A stretch of DNA of 64,000 nt, from NCBI GenBank assembly GCA_014529385.2, contig CM043962.1, positions 121,607,970 to 121,671,969 on the forward strand, written 5' to 3'. How positions within the stretch are numbered: position 1 is the first letter of the stretch; the number at the start of each line of letters is the position of its first letter. The notes below the pieces were generated by a model. That model did not search any database, was not told where the DNA came from, and saw only the letters and a list, made by a program, of their open reading frames with translations. Below, in pieces: positions 22,804 to 32,699 of this stretch. This DNA is from Adiantum capillus-veneris (lineage: Eukaryota > Streptophyta > Polypodiopsida > Polypodiales > Pteridaceae). The position numbers and the translations under genes are program-made.

Positions 22804-23783
22804 GATATATTATCGTTGCCACTGACTATGTGACAAAGTGGGCAGAAGCCAGGGCCACACATAAGGCCGATGCGAAATCAACTGCCAAGTTTCTCTTTGA
22901 GAACATTATAACAAGATTTGGTTGTCCCTTTGAGATTGTTAGTGACAATGGTACTCATTTTATAAATGGAGTAATAAAAGAACTCACTACCAACTTTATG
23001 ATAGCTCACCATAAGTCCACACTTTATTATCCACAAGCAAATGGCCAAGCTGAGAGCACCAACAAGACCTTAATCTCTATCTTGACCAAAACGGTCGAAG
23101 CTCATCGCACAGATTGGGATTATCGTACTATGTACAAAGTTGCTATGAACTGCACACCATTCAAAATGGTGTATGGCCAAGAAGCGGTTATGCCATGGGA
23201 GTTTGTCGTTCCTAGTCTTCGAGTAGCTTCTCAAGAAGGTTGGGATGGTAACCCCTTAGTTGAGCGATTATATATCCTTGAAAGGCTAGATGAAGAGGGG
23301 CAATTAGCTGTGCAAAGTGCACTTGTGGAGAAAGATAGGAGGAAGAAATGGTTTGACCGTCATCTAAAGAACAAAGATATCAATGTTGGTGATAAAGTCC
23401 TTATGTATGGAGTGCGTAACGAAGAGAGAAAGTTGAAATATGCAGGAAAAGAACCATATAGAGTATGTGAGATCACCCCACAAGGAACCATTTGTGTGGA
23501 GACTCTTGATGGAGTTGAAACCATTGGATTCCTCAATGGGTGCAAATTTAAAAGATACTATGATCCTTTAAGCCAAGAGGAGCTACGTGCCATCCATACA
23601 AAAAAGGCAGCCAAGGCACAAACAGAATTGAAGAAGATACAAGCTCAAGCTGAGGCTAAGGAGCAACAACAACTCATAAGACAAAAACAAGAGGCTACCT
23701 TGGAGTCACACATGCATTCCACGTTGAAACCGACGAGGATTGGTTGGACTCTGACACACCTCTACGATTCCCTATTGAGCTAA
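22804..23783 (+). pseudogene. pol: E2 integrase core and C-terminus
   Basis: From RYIIVATDYVTKWAEA (22804 onward; the first Met is at 22830) the integrase core continues with the second Asp in IVSDNGTHF and Glu in NGQAESTNKTL, then KMVYGQEAVMPWE and a C-terminal KAGDxV-like region (NVGDKVLMY). The first catalytic Asp sits on the inverted segment, so the DDE triad is split between strands. No chromodomain. The tail is a Lys/Gln/Glu coil. Confidence 0.88.
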
Positions 23784-24063
23784 ACAGCACCTATGGAAAA
23801 GTGTTATATAACGCCTTATTGGACACAGGTGCTAAATATAATCTGCTATGATATGGGGTGTGGTGTCAGTTAGGGAAGCCACCTCTATCTGAGAGTATTA
23901 TCCAAGTCAAGGGTGTCAACAAGAAAAAAACTTCGGTTTTTGGAATCTTGCACACTTCTGTTAGTTATGACAATGGAGTTGTAGCTCAAGACTTTTTGGT
24001 CATGCATGTTGAAACTATGGAGGGTAATATAAATCTAGAACGCACGTGGATGATAGCCACCAA
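23740..24063 (+). pseudogene. Retropepsin-like domain downstream of integrase
   Basis: In the frame beside the integrase end, the sequence reads NALLDTGAKYNLL (Asp at about 23819), a stop TGA at 23849-23851, then YGVWCQLGKPPL and, about 65 residues further, NINLERTWM. This order (LDTGA...W..LG...ILGRxWM) is that of a retropepsin, with the last motif degenerate. It is distinct from the protease at 19850. Either an extra protease-like module after integrase or a fragment of a second element. Confidence 0.55.
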
Positions 24064-24067
24064 ATGA

Positions 24068-24940
24068 ACTATTGATTGGGGGACAGGAGGTGTCACAACA
24101 CAGAAACCAACTCTTAGCCCTGCCACTCAAGCCATACTCCCTGAGATATTGCCTCTTAAGGAAATAAAACCCAAAACATTGCATGTCCAAGAGGTTGAAC
24201 CATATGTCCCCATAGCCCAAGTCTCTAGAGCTTCAACTGATGTAGCTGAAATAAAGCTTGAGACACACAAGACCCATTCCAATATAACAAAGAAAACATA
24301 CAAGTGGGTCCCGAAAGCTTCTTTAGCAACCATAGCCAGTGCTAAAAGACAGGAGCTTAGTAAGAGATGTCCCATTCGCCCCAAGAAATATAAAGAAACG
24401 TTGCGTTGGATTCCTAAAAAACTATTGGAATCCCAAGGCTACTATGAAGGAAATGATCAAATCTGGGTGCCAAAACGTAAATTGTGCTCTTACTTGTCAC
24501 CAGGCCCATGTGAGCTCAATCCCGTGGCTCCAAAACAAATTGAAGATCGTGGAAAGAAAAAAATCACGGAATGCTACACACTTGCTCCCGAGCTAGTTTG
24601 GGTATCAAAGAAAGAACGATTTGTTTCACCTAGCTCAGGGACATCGAAATCAAATGAAGCTTCTTGCTCTTCGTGTAGTTCCTATATGGAAATAGAAGCT
24701 TCAACACAACCTCCACCTACCATTGTACATATCCATACAAGCAAGAAAGAGTTTGCACCTCTCGTTGCAAGTTCACCACCTACAACAATGTTGAAAATAA
24801 AATCATGGGAGAGTACCTTACCACCCTTGCAACTAGATGAAACACATAGGGTGGTCGAAAACTATTGGTTAAAGCCTTCATCCATAACAACTTGGAACAA
24901 TTGGTTTCAAAAGGTGACGACATCATTCCAAAAGGTATGA
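24068..24940 (+). pseudogene. Post-integrase ORF with W-V-P-K repeats
   Basis: An open frame (Met at 24149, open from 24068) follows the retropepsin-like part, separated only by a TGA at 24065-24067. It contains four spaced variants of one motif: KWVPK, RWIPK, IWVPK and VWVSK, plus a Cys/Ser cluster (SCSSCSSY). It occupies the place where Athila-type elements may carry an additional (env-like) ORF, but I see no signal peptide or membrane segment. Function unknown. Confidence 0.5.
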
Positions 24941-24947
24941 TCTACCC

Positions 24948-24960
24948 AAGGAAGGGGGGA
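24948..24960 (+). promoter_or_regulatory. E2 polypurine tract
   Basis: AAGGAAGGGGGGA, all purine, followed after one G by TGTTTGCTGACATCC, which fits the plus-strand primer next to a TG-starting 3' LTR. Confidence 0.65.
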
Positions 24961-24961
24961 G

Positions 24962-25192
24962 TGTTTGCTGACATCCATCATTCACTTGCTTCCCCCTCAA
25001 CCTTCCTTCCTGACCTCTTAATCTCCAATCTTAGGGAATGTATATATAAAGCCTTATACTCACAAAAACAAAATAAAAAAATTAAAAGAGCAAGAGCCAT
25101 AACACAAAATCATAAAAACACATTATGCACAAGAATACGACCCTTGTAATATTTCCACTCTAACCATCATCTATTTGTGTGTACAGATATGG
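24962..25192 (+). repeat. Presumed start of E2 3' LTR with TATA box
   Basis: Begins TGTTTGCTGACATCC after the polypurine tract and holds TATATATAAA at 25041-25050. No obvious match to the presumed 5' LTR at 14524-15099, so the assignment is uncertain. Confidence 0.4.
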
Positions 25193-25652
25193 CTAGTACG
25201 CTAGAGTCATCCACTCCTGCCTTGGATGAGAGGTACCCTCGTTACTTTTCACAAATTTTCCACATGGCTTTCCGGTGCTTGCATGTGAATGGGATTTGGT
25301 AGGTACGCTAGCATGTGAGAGGAATTTCGAGGAGCTAGAATGCCTGATACGTCTCTTGACCATGACTGACCCATACTTAGTAGAGAGCGTTTCTCCCATT
25401 GCACAAGCCTACCCTTTTGACCAAGATGACTATTGGCGTCTAGTGAACTTCTTAGTAAACATGGGTACCTATGATGAAAAAGAAGATTTACATGACTACA
25501 CGGATGGCACATATGGTCTCATGGATGATGACTTAGTTTATCTCGACGACGAGGATAGAGGTTTAGCCTTAGGGTTTCCCCCTAATCTCTACAATATCCT
25601 AGTACCTTTTCCCACTGATGTGCCTCCTAGAGGTATTCCTTGTGTTTCCTAG
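25193..25652 (+). pseudogene. Unrecognised acidic ORF with one frameshift
   Basis: ATG at 25190 begins MASTLESSTPALDERYPRYF and continues in frame to TAG/TAA near 25300; the adjacent frame (from 25275) then gives 125 codons ending 25652, rich in Asp and Tyr (for example YDEKEDLHDYTDGTYG, MDDDLVYLDDEDRG). The two parts join through a single frameshift near 25270. It lies about 140 bp after a TATA box. No family recognised; either a gene fragment or a retroelement accessory ORF. Confidence 0.45.
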
Positions 25653-26095
25653 TGTGTACAGGAACGTGTTGCTGTTGTTAGGCTTTGGACTTTCATGGAA
25701 TCTTTATCTCGACTCACTCTTCAAATCAAGCGCGACCATCAACACAAACAGGTGTTTCTTGTCCATTAGCATTGCCCCTTATATTTTTTGCATCTATGTT
25801 TGTCTGCTTTGATTGTGATTGGTAGCATAATATTTAGTGTCTTTGTTTAGTACCAAACATTAAATTCAATGTAATTTTTTGTCATAATCACTTGTCTAGG
25901 TTTAAAAATCAAGCAGTCCGACTAAGCTAGTTTGACCAAGCTAGGTGTTAGAGATCTTCTCTTAATACCATGGGGAATGCCTTCCTAATTATCAATGGTT
26001 ACTTAGGTTCTTAATCCGATTTAGGCAGCGTTGTGTGAAATGTACTAGGGCTTTCTAGTGGGCTTAGTCCCTATTGACCTTTAGCTTAAGTATTA
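25653..26095. other. No recognised feature
   Basis: AT-rich spacer between the acidic ORF and repeat arm L; nothing supported. Confidence 0.5.
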
Positions 26096-26703
26096 AGTAT
26101 CACAACTAGGGGTATTTTGGGAATTTTGAAAAATTTTAAGGGCATTTTGGCGCGTGCAAAGGGGAGAGAGCTGTACAAGTCGGAGCGCAGAGAGTGAGAG
26201 ATTTTCTATGCGCTCTGTGGTTGGGCGACAGATAGGGGAAAGAGGGAGAGACACACGGGCAGGGGGGGGGGGGGGAGGGGGGTTGTGCCATCTGTGGGAG
26301 GCAAGTCATCCAGACTCCAGTAAAGCTGAGAGGCTCTCTGTCTGTTTGTCTCTTGTCGTCCTTTCCAGGGATCAATAGAGTCTCTCTCTCCCTCTCTCTC
26401 TCTGCATAGGTTGTGCTATGTCCGCCTCTCTCTCGGTGGTTGTGCACAAGCGCGAGAAGAAATTCTCTCTCTCAGAGCTGGACAGGCTTGGCCGCTTCTT
26501 CACAGAGACCAGAGGCTGTACAATTGTGCGTAGGTTCTAAGCGATGAGAATGGACCCAGAGGGAAGCTCTGAGAAGGAGGAGCCGGTCACGGGGTGTAGG
26601 TGGTCTGCTCGCTTTTTCCTTTGGGGGAAGGAGCGAATGTGAGAGAATCTATCTGGATTCCAGTTAATGAAAAGAATAGACCGAGTAGGCGAGTATGTAA
26701 GCT
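26096..26703 (+). repeat. Inverted-repeat arm L (gene-start-like sequence)
   Basis: Matches the reverse complement of 29374-30011 from end to end, apart from simple-repeat length. Read in this direction it looks like a promoter and first exon: AT-rich start (GGGGTATTTTGGGAATTTT), a G run (26262-26276), CT-rich leader, a short ORF (26544-26642) and a splice-donor-like TATGTAAGCT at the end. Confidence 0.85.
26544..26642 (+). CDS. 32-codon micro-ORF conserved between arms L and R
   Basis: Starts MRMDPEGSSEKEEPV and ends FLWGKERM before TGA. The counterpart in arm R (29536-29435) has 33 codons, two amino-acid changes and one in-frame inserted codon, so the reading frame has been kept. Too short for a domain call; it may be exon 1 of a captured gene. 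Confidence 0.4.
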   Translation: MRMDPEGSSEKEEPVTGCRWSARFFLWGKERM

Positions 26704-27346
26704 ATTATGCTCAGTTAATACTTTTGATTGGCAAAATCGGCATAAACATGTACACTACTTAATTTTGTTAGGCATGGCTTGGGTATAATGCAAACTACCC
26801 TTGAAGTTGAAGGTTTTCTTAAATGTACATATGGTCATATAGTTTTGAATCCCTATAGCTGGATAAGGGATACCTTTTTGCTACTCATTGCACAAGGTCA
26901 TAACCAGTTTAGGTGATGTACATAGTTGGAACCAACACTTGAGGCTACGCGGGGTGGATTAGAAATTAGAGTACCATGCATGGTTAATAGACACTAATCA
27001 GGAACAATCTCAAAATAAACTAGACTATTGAGGTGGTTAGCACTAATTAAGTGAAAATTGAATACACTGCCCTTTTTATGTAGACGTACTGAGGCAACCT
27101 TTAGAAATTACCTACTTAGTGGCTTTGTTGGCATTATTCAAGGAGTAAATGATCTCTGTCTGAGGACATTGTTTGACTAAGTGGGTGTCATAGCTTTTGT
27201 GACAATGTGTCTCTGGTTGAAGATCTTCTTTTTGTATTTCATCTTGGCTGTAAACATGCTCTAACCTAGCTAAGCTGCTAATCTTTATGAACCGTAATGT
27301 CATTTTGTCCATCTCATACCTTCTTTCTTCTGAATGGAATGCAAGA
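26704..27346. other. No recognised feature
   Basis: Single-copy-looking spacer between arm L and the direct repeat at 27347; only short frames. Confidence 0.5.
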
Positions 27347-27519
27347 GTCAATTTTCAGCTTATTTCCCACTCATCTCACCAAAAAGTCGTGGCCTACAAG
27401 TTGCTTGTTGAAAGTTTTGCCAAGTTTTGCACCGATTTTGCTGTGCGTTTGTCAAACTGCTTGCAGGTTGGAGGATAGACAGCAATAGATTTTTACAAAT
27501 CTATTTCAACCTGTAAAAG
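27347..27519 (+). repeat. 172-bp direct repeat flanking unit U copy 2, left
   Basis: The stretch from GTCAATTTTCAGCTTATTTC to CAACCTGTAAAA recurs at 31919-32090 in the same orientation. The pair brackets unit U copy 2; it lacks clear TG...CA ends, so I do not call it an LTR. Confidence 0.8.
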
Positions 27520-27862
27520 AATCCCATTATTGCCGTCAACATGGCAGTTCATGAATATATAGACTCTGTATGGATGAAAAACATTTCTTTTCTCGTCTTT
27601 AAACTAATTCTCCAAAGCTCAAGTTTTTTGTAGACACTGGCTGCTCTTAATTCAGGATGTAGCTCAAAATGTGCCTTGTCTTGTACACTTTTGGTAATGT
27701 TAATTACAATTCGCTAGGTGAGTAAAAGTACAAACCACTTGGGGTTTGAAGAGACTATGTTTCATTACTTACCATATTATTTTTCCCATTGTTTTTTCAC
27801 GCAGATAGTTTCATGGTTTTGCCTTGTGTTAAGGTTTCACACCAATGGTTGAAGAGAACAAA

Positions 27863-27863
<1 letters not shown>

Positions 27864-27898
<35 letters not shown>

Positions 27899-27950
27899 CA
27901 ACAAAACCCCAAACCAAAAAAAAAAAACACACACACACACACACACACAA
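27864..27950. repeat. Poly-C run and (AC)n tract
   Basis: About 33 C (27864-27896), then an A-rich link and (AC)12. Copy 1 has only a few C here, so this expanded after the copies separated. Confidence 0.95.
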
Positions 27951-28138
27951 AAACAAAGTGTCATTTTCCCTTAGTTGCCTTGCCATTGTTTCCGCTTACT
28001 TAGTCGTGGCATTTCATAACAAAGGTGACCAACTCCTTAGAACCCATTGTAGATCATGTATAAGTTGGTGGGTTCTCGGCGCTCACAATCGACTTAATCT
28101 TTATGGCAGTGTTAGGATTGAAGGGGGCCTTATTCTTT

Positions 28139-28522
28139 TTTTTATTCCCCGAGCACAAGAGGGCCCACAGGGGGAGGTGCTTATCCCTTCCAAATATTAG
28201 CCATGTTACATGGTCGGGCAAGAGCCGCGTACCATCGGGCAAGAGCCACGCATAGGCATCACCATGGCCACCTAATTGATGCACCACGTGTTAGGAACGA
28301 TGGAGAGAACTCACAGCTACCAACTAGGAACCTCCTCTTCGGTTGACCCACCCCAAGAGGAGGATGCACTCAAGTGTCCAAGGGTAAGAGCTCTAGCAAC
28401 GTGAACACCAAGTGAGCACAAGGTGTCCCTCTAGAGAGTGACCCAAGAAGGGATTTGAACCACAACCTATAAGTTAAGAGGCCAAAGCTTTACCGTTAGA
28501 CCAACTCTTTGGGGACGAGCGA
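28139..28522 (-). mobile_element. tRNA-derived SINE, copy 2
   Basis: Same element as 11450-11896. The B-box is better preserved here (GTGGTTCAAATCCC, minus strand 28463-28450) and the A-box is TGGTCTAACGGTA (28503-28491). A-rich tail near 28150-28139. The exact 10-bp CTTATTCTTT flanks both sides (28129-28138 and 28523-28532), a convincing target-site duplication. Confidence 0.8.
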
Positions 28523-29373
28523 CTTATTCTTTCTAAAGAGAGATACATAGAAATGCTACCCTTCCCTATGGAAAGACATATTTCATTTGTCCTTCTAATG
28601 ACAAAATACCATAAAAATTGCAAGTAAAATCCTGTAACTTAGCGACATGTTTGATGAAGAATATATGAAAATACCATTTTTTTGTGAACAGCAGTCGAAA
28701 AATTTCTATCCACAAGCCTTTGTCTAGGTCATACTAGAATTTTATTTTTGAAGATACACTGACCTAGATTTTTGAAGATACACGAAGATTAGACGAGACT
28801 CCTATTGTATATAATACTTTCCTAGTTTCAATGTTTTAGGGTATTAGTGTTATCTAAACTAGATGGACATCTCAAGGTAGCCCCTTCCAGGACTAGAAAA
28901 ATACATCTTTCTAACCGAAGGAAATAAGGACAAACTTGAAATTCTGCCGTTTTTTGGGTCAAAATTTGAAGATTTTGCCGGTAATTACACTAAAACTTGT
29001 GTAAATTTGTCGGTTTTCTTCAAGGCAAGCTCAAAATCTAACCGAAATTTTATGATTTTAACCAGTTAAAATACACTATACCCCAGTTTTTTTCTAACAC
29101 TGGCCCCTTCCATTGCATATACCCTACTTTATCGCCATCCCTATAGAGAGGCACTTGGTAGAGATAAAGAATGGCATCATGTACTAAGCTGTCTAGGTCT
29201 ACCATAGCATGTTTTAATGGTTTTCGTTGAGATTGGGCTCATACACTATGGAGTTGTTGACACATCATGGCACATAATGTACTTGAGGGCAATTGTTTTC
29301 TTTTCTAGATAATATAACTTCTCCACTCACAATTGTGAATATGGCCAAAAAAAAAATCAAGCCCTTCTAATTA

Positions 29374-29672
29374 AGCTTACATACTCGCCTACTCGGTCGA
29401 TTCTTTTCATTAACTGGAATCCAGATAGATTCTCTCACATTCGCTCCTTCCCCCAAAGGAAAAAGCGAGCAGACCATCGCCTACACCCTGCGACCGGCTC
29501 CTCCTTCTCAGAGCTTCCCTCCGAGTCCATTCTCATCGCTTAGAACCTGCGCACAATTGTACAGCCTCTGGTCTCTGTGAAGAAGCTGCCAAGCCTGTCC
29601 AGCTCTGAGAGAGAGAATGTCTTCTCGCGCTTGTGCACAACCACCGAGAGAGAGGCGGACATAGCACAACCT

Positions 29673-29727
<55 letters not shown>

Positions 29728-30011
29728 CTATTGATCCCTAGAAAGGACGACAAGAGACAAACAGACGGAGAGCCTCTCAGCTTTACTGGAGTCTAGACGA
29801 CTTGCCTCCCGTAGATGGCACAACCCCCCTCCCCCCCCCCCCCCCCCCCCTGCGTGTCTCTCCCTCTTCCCCTATCTGTCGCCCAACCACAGAGCGCACA
29901 GAAAATCTCTCACTCTCTGCGCTCCGACTTGTACATCTCTCTTCCCTCTGCACGCGCCAAAATGCCCTTAAAATTTTTCAAAATTCCCAAAATACCCCTA
30001 GTTGTGATACT
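29374..30011 (-). repeat. Inverted-repeat arm R
   Basis: Reverse complement of arm L (26096-26703). Its GA tract (29676-29725) and C run (29824-29850) are longer than in L. Confidence 0.85.
29435..29536 (-). CDS. 33-codon micro-ORF, arm R copy
   Basis: Starts MRMDSEGSSEKEEPV; same frame and stop as the arm L ORF with one extra Arg codon. It is the partner for judging whether the frame is under constraint. Confidence 0.4.
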   Translation of the reverse strand: MRMDSEGSSEKEEPVAGCRRWSARFFLWGKERM

Positions 30012-31696
30012 AAATCTCTCCCAAAAAAAAAGATCTTTTACTCTCCTCTATCGACGTGCCACCTTTCTCTTTTTCCTCTTAAACTCAAAAGGGAATCCAA
30101 TGAGATTCCCTTTAATAAGCAGCTTGCACAATTGGGAGGACCTACTGACTTCTAATGATAGACTCATTAAAATTCTCGCCTATGTAAAATTAAAAGATTT
30201 CCTTAAGAGGTGTAGATGGGCATCAATTCCTATTGAAGGATGCACACTTTGCATTATGTCAGTTACCAGAGAATCACATTCATTTGCAGAATTCTTTTCA
30301 AGATCTGATCTCTCTAGCCGACTCGCCTATGAGCTGAGTACTACACAAAGAAAATTGGTTGTTAACAAAAGTGTGGGTAGCTTGACTCACTTGGGCTTCT
30401 CGAGACGTGTTCAACTGTTGAGAGCATGAGGATTTTCCAATGCAATTGTGTAAGTTCAGGGTAGATCTATGATACCCAAAGTTCCTCGACCCTCCTCAAC
30501 TTGAATTGGGAACATCACCCTTGGTGGCCCGATGCCGTAAAGACTTTACCCATGCACCCATTTTGAAATATATAGAAAGAGGCTTCATGTCATAAATGTA
30601 GACCAATGTAAATTTGGGTATTCATGGTGGCATTTTATAAATTAGGGGTACCAAATCTACAGGTTTAATTTCACTCGTGGCGCTCGAACTTGAGGCCCAT
30701 TCTTTATGCCCTCCCACCATTTGTGTGTCACTTAGAGAGGAGGGGTAACTCAATTGAGTTGATATTCTAGAACCTGATTGAGAATTGAGAACCTGGTACC
30801 ACATTTAAACAATGGCATTCTAGGTAGCAAAATTATTTAGTTACTTCCATTGTACATTTATCTTGCAAGCTTATTTAGTGTCTTTTGTGGCCTAACTTCT
30901 AGTCTGCTCTCGAATCTCTCGAGTTAACACTAGGGATGTGTGAACATAAGCCACTTTAGTGTCTATAAGTAACTTTTGTGTAAATTCTTACTCTCACCAA
31001 CCGTAGAATAATTCCATATGGGTCATCTTCTATGTACAATCGAGCAAAACTTGCTCAAAAGTTTTGATATTCCATTAAGACCCCTCAAAAACCTTCAAAG
31101 CACATTGAAACTTTTTTGAAAAATCCTTGGACATACATACAATAAGAATTTATGCATATACTATTTTTAGGAAAAAGACTCTGAACTCCTTTCAAACCTC
31201 AAAGACATGTATGCTGTCAAATTTTTAAGCCAATTTAGTGGCTTTCTACTATTTTTAGAACATCATTATTTTTCATATTGCACTTTTTTGGGATAAATCA
31301 TATACCAAAATGTTTCTCTATGTAATATGACCTCATTGATATCTTATTTCCATGATTTCAAGAAAAATAGGTAGTGTTAAATTAAATTTTATAGAATGAG
31401 GTGCCAAGCCATTATTGTGCCCCAAGCCGCTTAAATGGCTCAACAAAAACCTAGTGTTTAGTCGTTAGGATTGTTGGATAATTTTTGGTTAGATGCTTGC
31501 TGTTGGATTAAAGCCTTTTTTTTAAATTCAATAAACTTGGTACATGATGGGTGAAGGCGGTGTGCCTCTTACCGCGGTCAGACGAGCCAGAGGTGTCTGA
31601 CCTCCCATCACTTGTACACACTTTATTCTTTACTAGATAGAAGAATAAGGGGCTCTCTCACACACAATGTTGTGAGTTGCTCCACCTACATCTTGT

Positions 31697-31698
<2 letters not shown>

Positions 31699-31736
<38 letters not shown>
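31699..31736. repeat. (CT)n microsatellite, unit U copy 2
   Basis: Homologous to 14146-14203 but shorter. Confidence 0.97.
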
Positions 31737-31740
<4 letters not shown>

Positions 31741-31918
31741 CACAAATGCACCCCATTGTGACTATGCAATGAGAAATTGTGAGTTCATCTAAGAGTGATG
31801 CATACTCTTGTGGAAGCTCAAAAAACAGTGTGGAAGATAGTGTGTAGGTGAAGGTGTTGCTCTAAAAAAGGTGTGCATAGTAGCACCTTTTTGCAATAAA
31901 AAATGGACTACATAAAAA

Positions 31919-32090
31919 GTCAATTTTCAACTTAGTTCCTACACATCTCACCAAAAACGTCGTGGTCAACAACTTTTCAGTTGAAAGTTTTGCCAAGTTT
32001 CGCACCAATTTTGTTGTACGTTTGGCAAATTGCTTGCAAGTCGAGGATAGACAACAATAGATTTTTACACATCTATTTCAACCTATAAAA
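31919..32090 (+). repeat. 172-bp direct repeat flanking unit U copy 2, right
   Basis: Partner of 27347-27519. Its first 30 bp are also the end of unit U; copy 1 has only those 30 bp, so the rest was lost there or lies outside the original unit. Confidence 0.8.
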
Positions 32091-32606
32091 GCAGCGTTCA
32101 TGCCCATTCCTGCCAATCTTTGCTTTTATTTTTTTAGGTTTAAAATTTTGAGGAAGGGGTTTTTTGCAAATTCTAAACGATTTGAGAGATATCGGCTAAT
32201 CGATGTTTTGAAAGTTGCAAATCATGTATGGCTAATGTGGTGATTTGCTACATCCAGAGAACTCATATTGAGCTTGGTTGTTCTCTTGTTTTGTGCATTT
32301 ATGGTTTTCTTTCAGTGAAGAGTGTGGACTGAAAATATAAACAAAATTATGAATATAAGTTGAGAGCATCTGGTGGATGTATGCATTCTTGTGGACTCTC
32401 AAGCTTTGAGAGCAGATTCATCACACGTTTCTCGGATTGTAAGATGTTAGTGTAGCTCATGTTTATTTAAGTACAATTTTTGTGCATGTTTTTCTCATGG
32501 TCTTGAGCATGTTTATGGCATGAATGGTTATTACAGTCAGATAGCCGAAGTAATGCTAGAACTTTGCTTGATTATCTTGCAATTTTTTGTGTTCATGCAC
32601 ATGGTG
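32091..32606. other. No recognised feature
   Basis: Spacer between unit U and repeat A; nothing supported. Confidence 0.5.
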
Positions 32607-32699
32607 TCATGAAAACTCTTACAATATTGTGTGTCGACAATCTTCAGTGATGACCGAGTTTGTGAGCCTTCAAGAGCACTTGCGCAAGATACATATAAG

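Larger units (their letters stand above)
15104..24961 (+). mobile_element. Ty3/gypsy retrotransposon E2 (Athila/Tat-like), decayed and rearranged
   Basis: Primer site, leader, gag, zinc knuckles, protease, RT start, RNase H, integrase, a post-integrase region and a polypurine tract follow in order. Frames are broken by several stops and shifts, the RT palm is deleted and a 1.0-kb pol segment is inverted. No chromodomain follows integrase. The element cannot be autonomous. Confidence 0.9.
29372..30147 (-). mobile_element. Insertion in unit U copy 2 containing arm R
   Basis: Copy 1 reads straight from CCCTTCTAAT to GACTTCTAATGATAG (12470-12490). In copy 2 the same flanks are separated by this 776-bp segment. 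Its left end coincides with the end of arm R homology, and 136 bp beyond the arm (30012-30147) are unique. Element class unknown: no convincing terminal inverted repeat. Confidence 0.8.
27574..31949 (+). repeat. Dispersed repeat unit U, copy 2 (4.4 kb, with insertion)
   Basis: Matches 10948-14523 in order and orientation. Differences: a long C/AC expansion, a roughly 200-bp extra piece near 28890-29100, the 776-bp insertion at 29372-30147, and loss of the copia primer-site segment. Without the insertion it has nearly the same length as copy 1. Confidence 0.85.

Noticed and set aside
26096-30011. A Mutator-type DNA transposon with 0.6-kb terminal inverted repeats
   Set aside because: No 8-11-bp target duplication is visible outside the arms (only TAA on both sides), and arm R is itself inside an insertion found in unit U, so the arms are better seen as two copies.
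27347-32090. LTR element with 172-bp LTRs
   Set aside because: The direct repeats lack TG...CA ends and no primer site or polypurine tract adjoins them.
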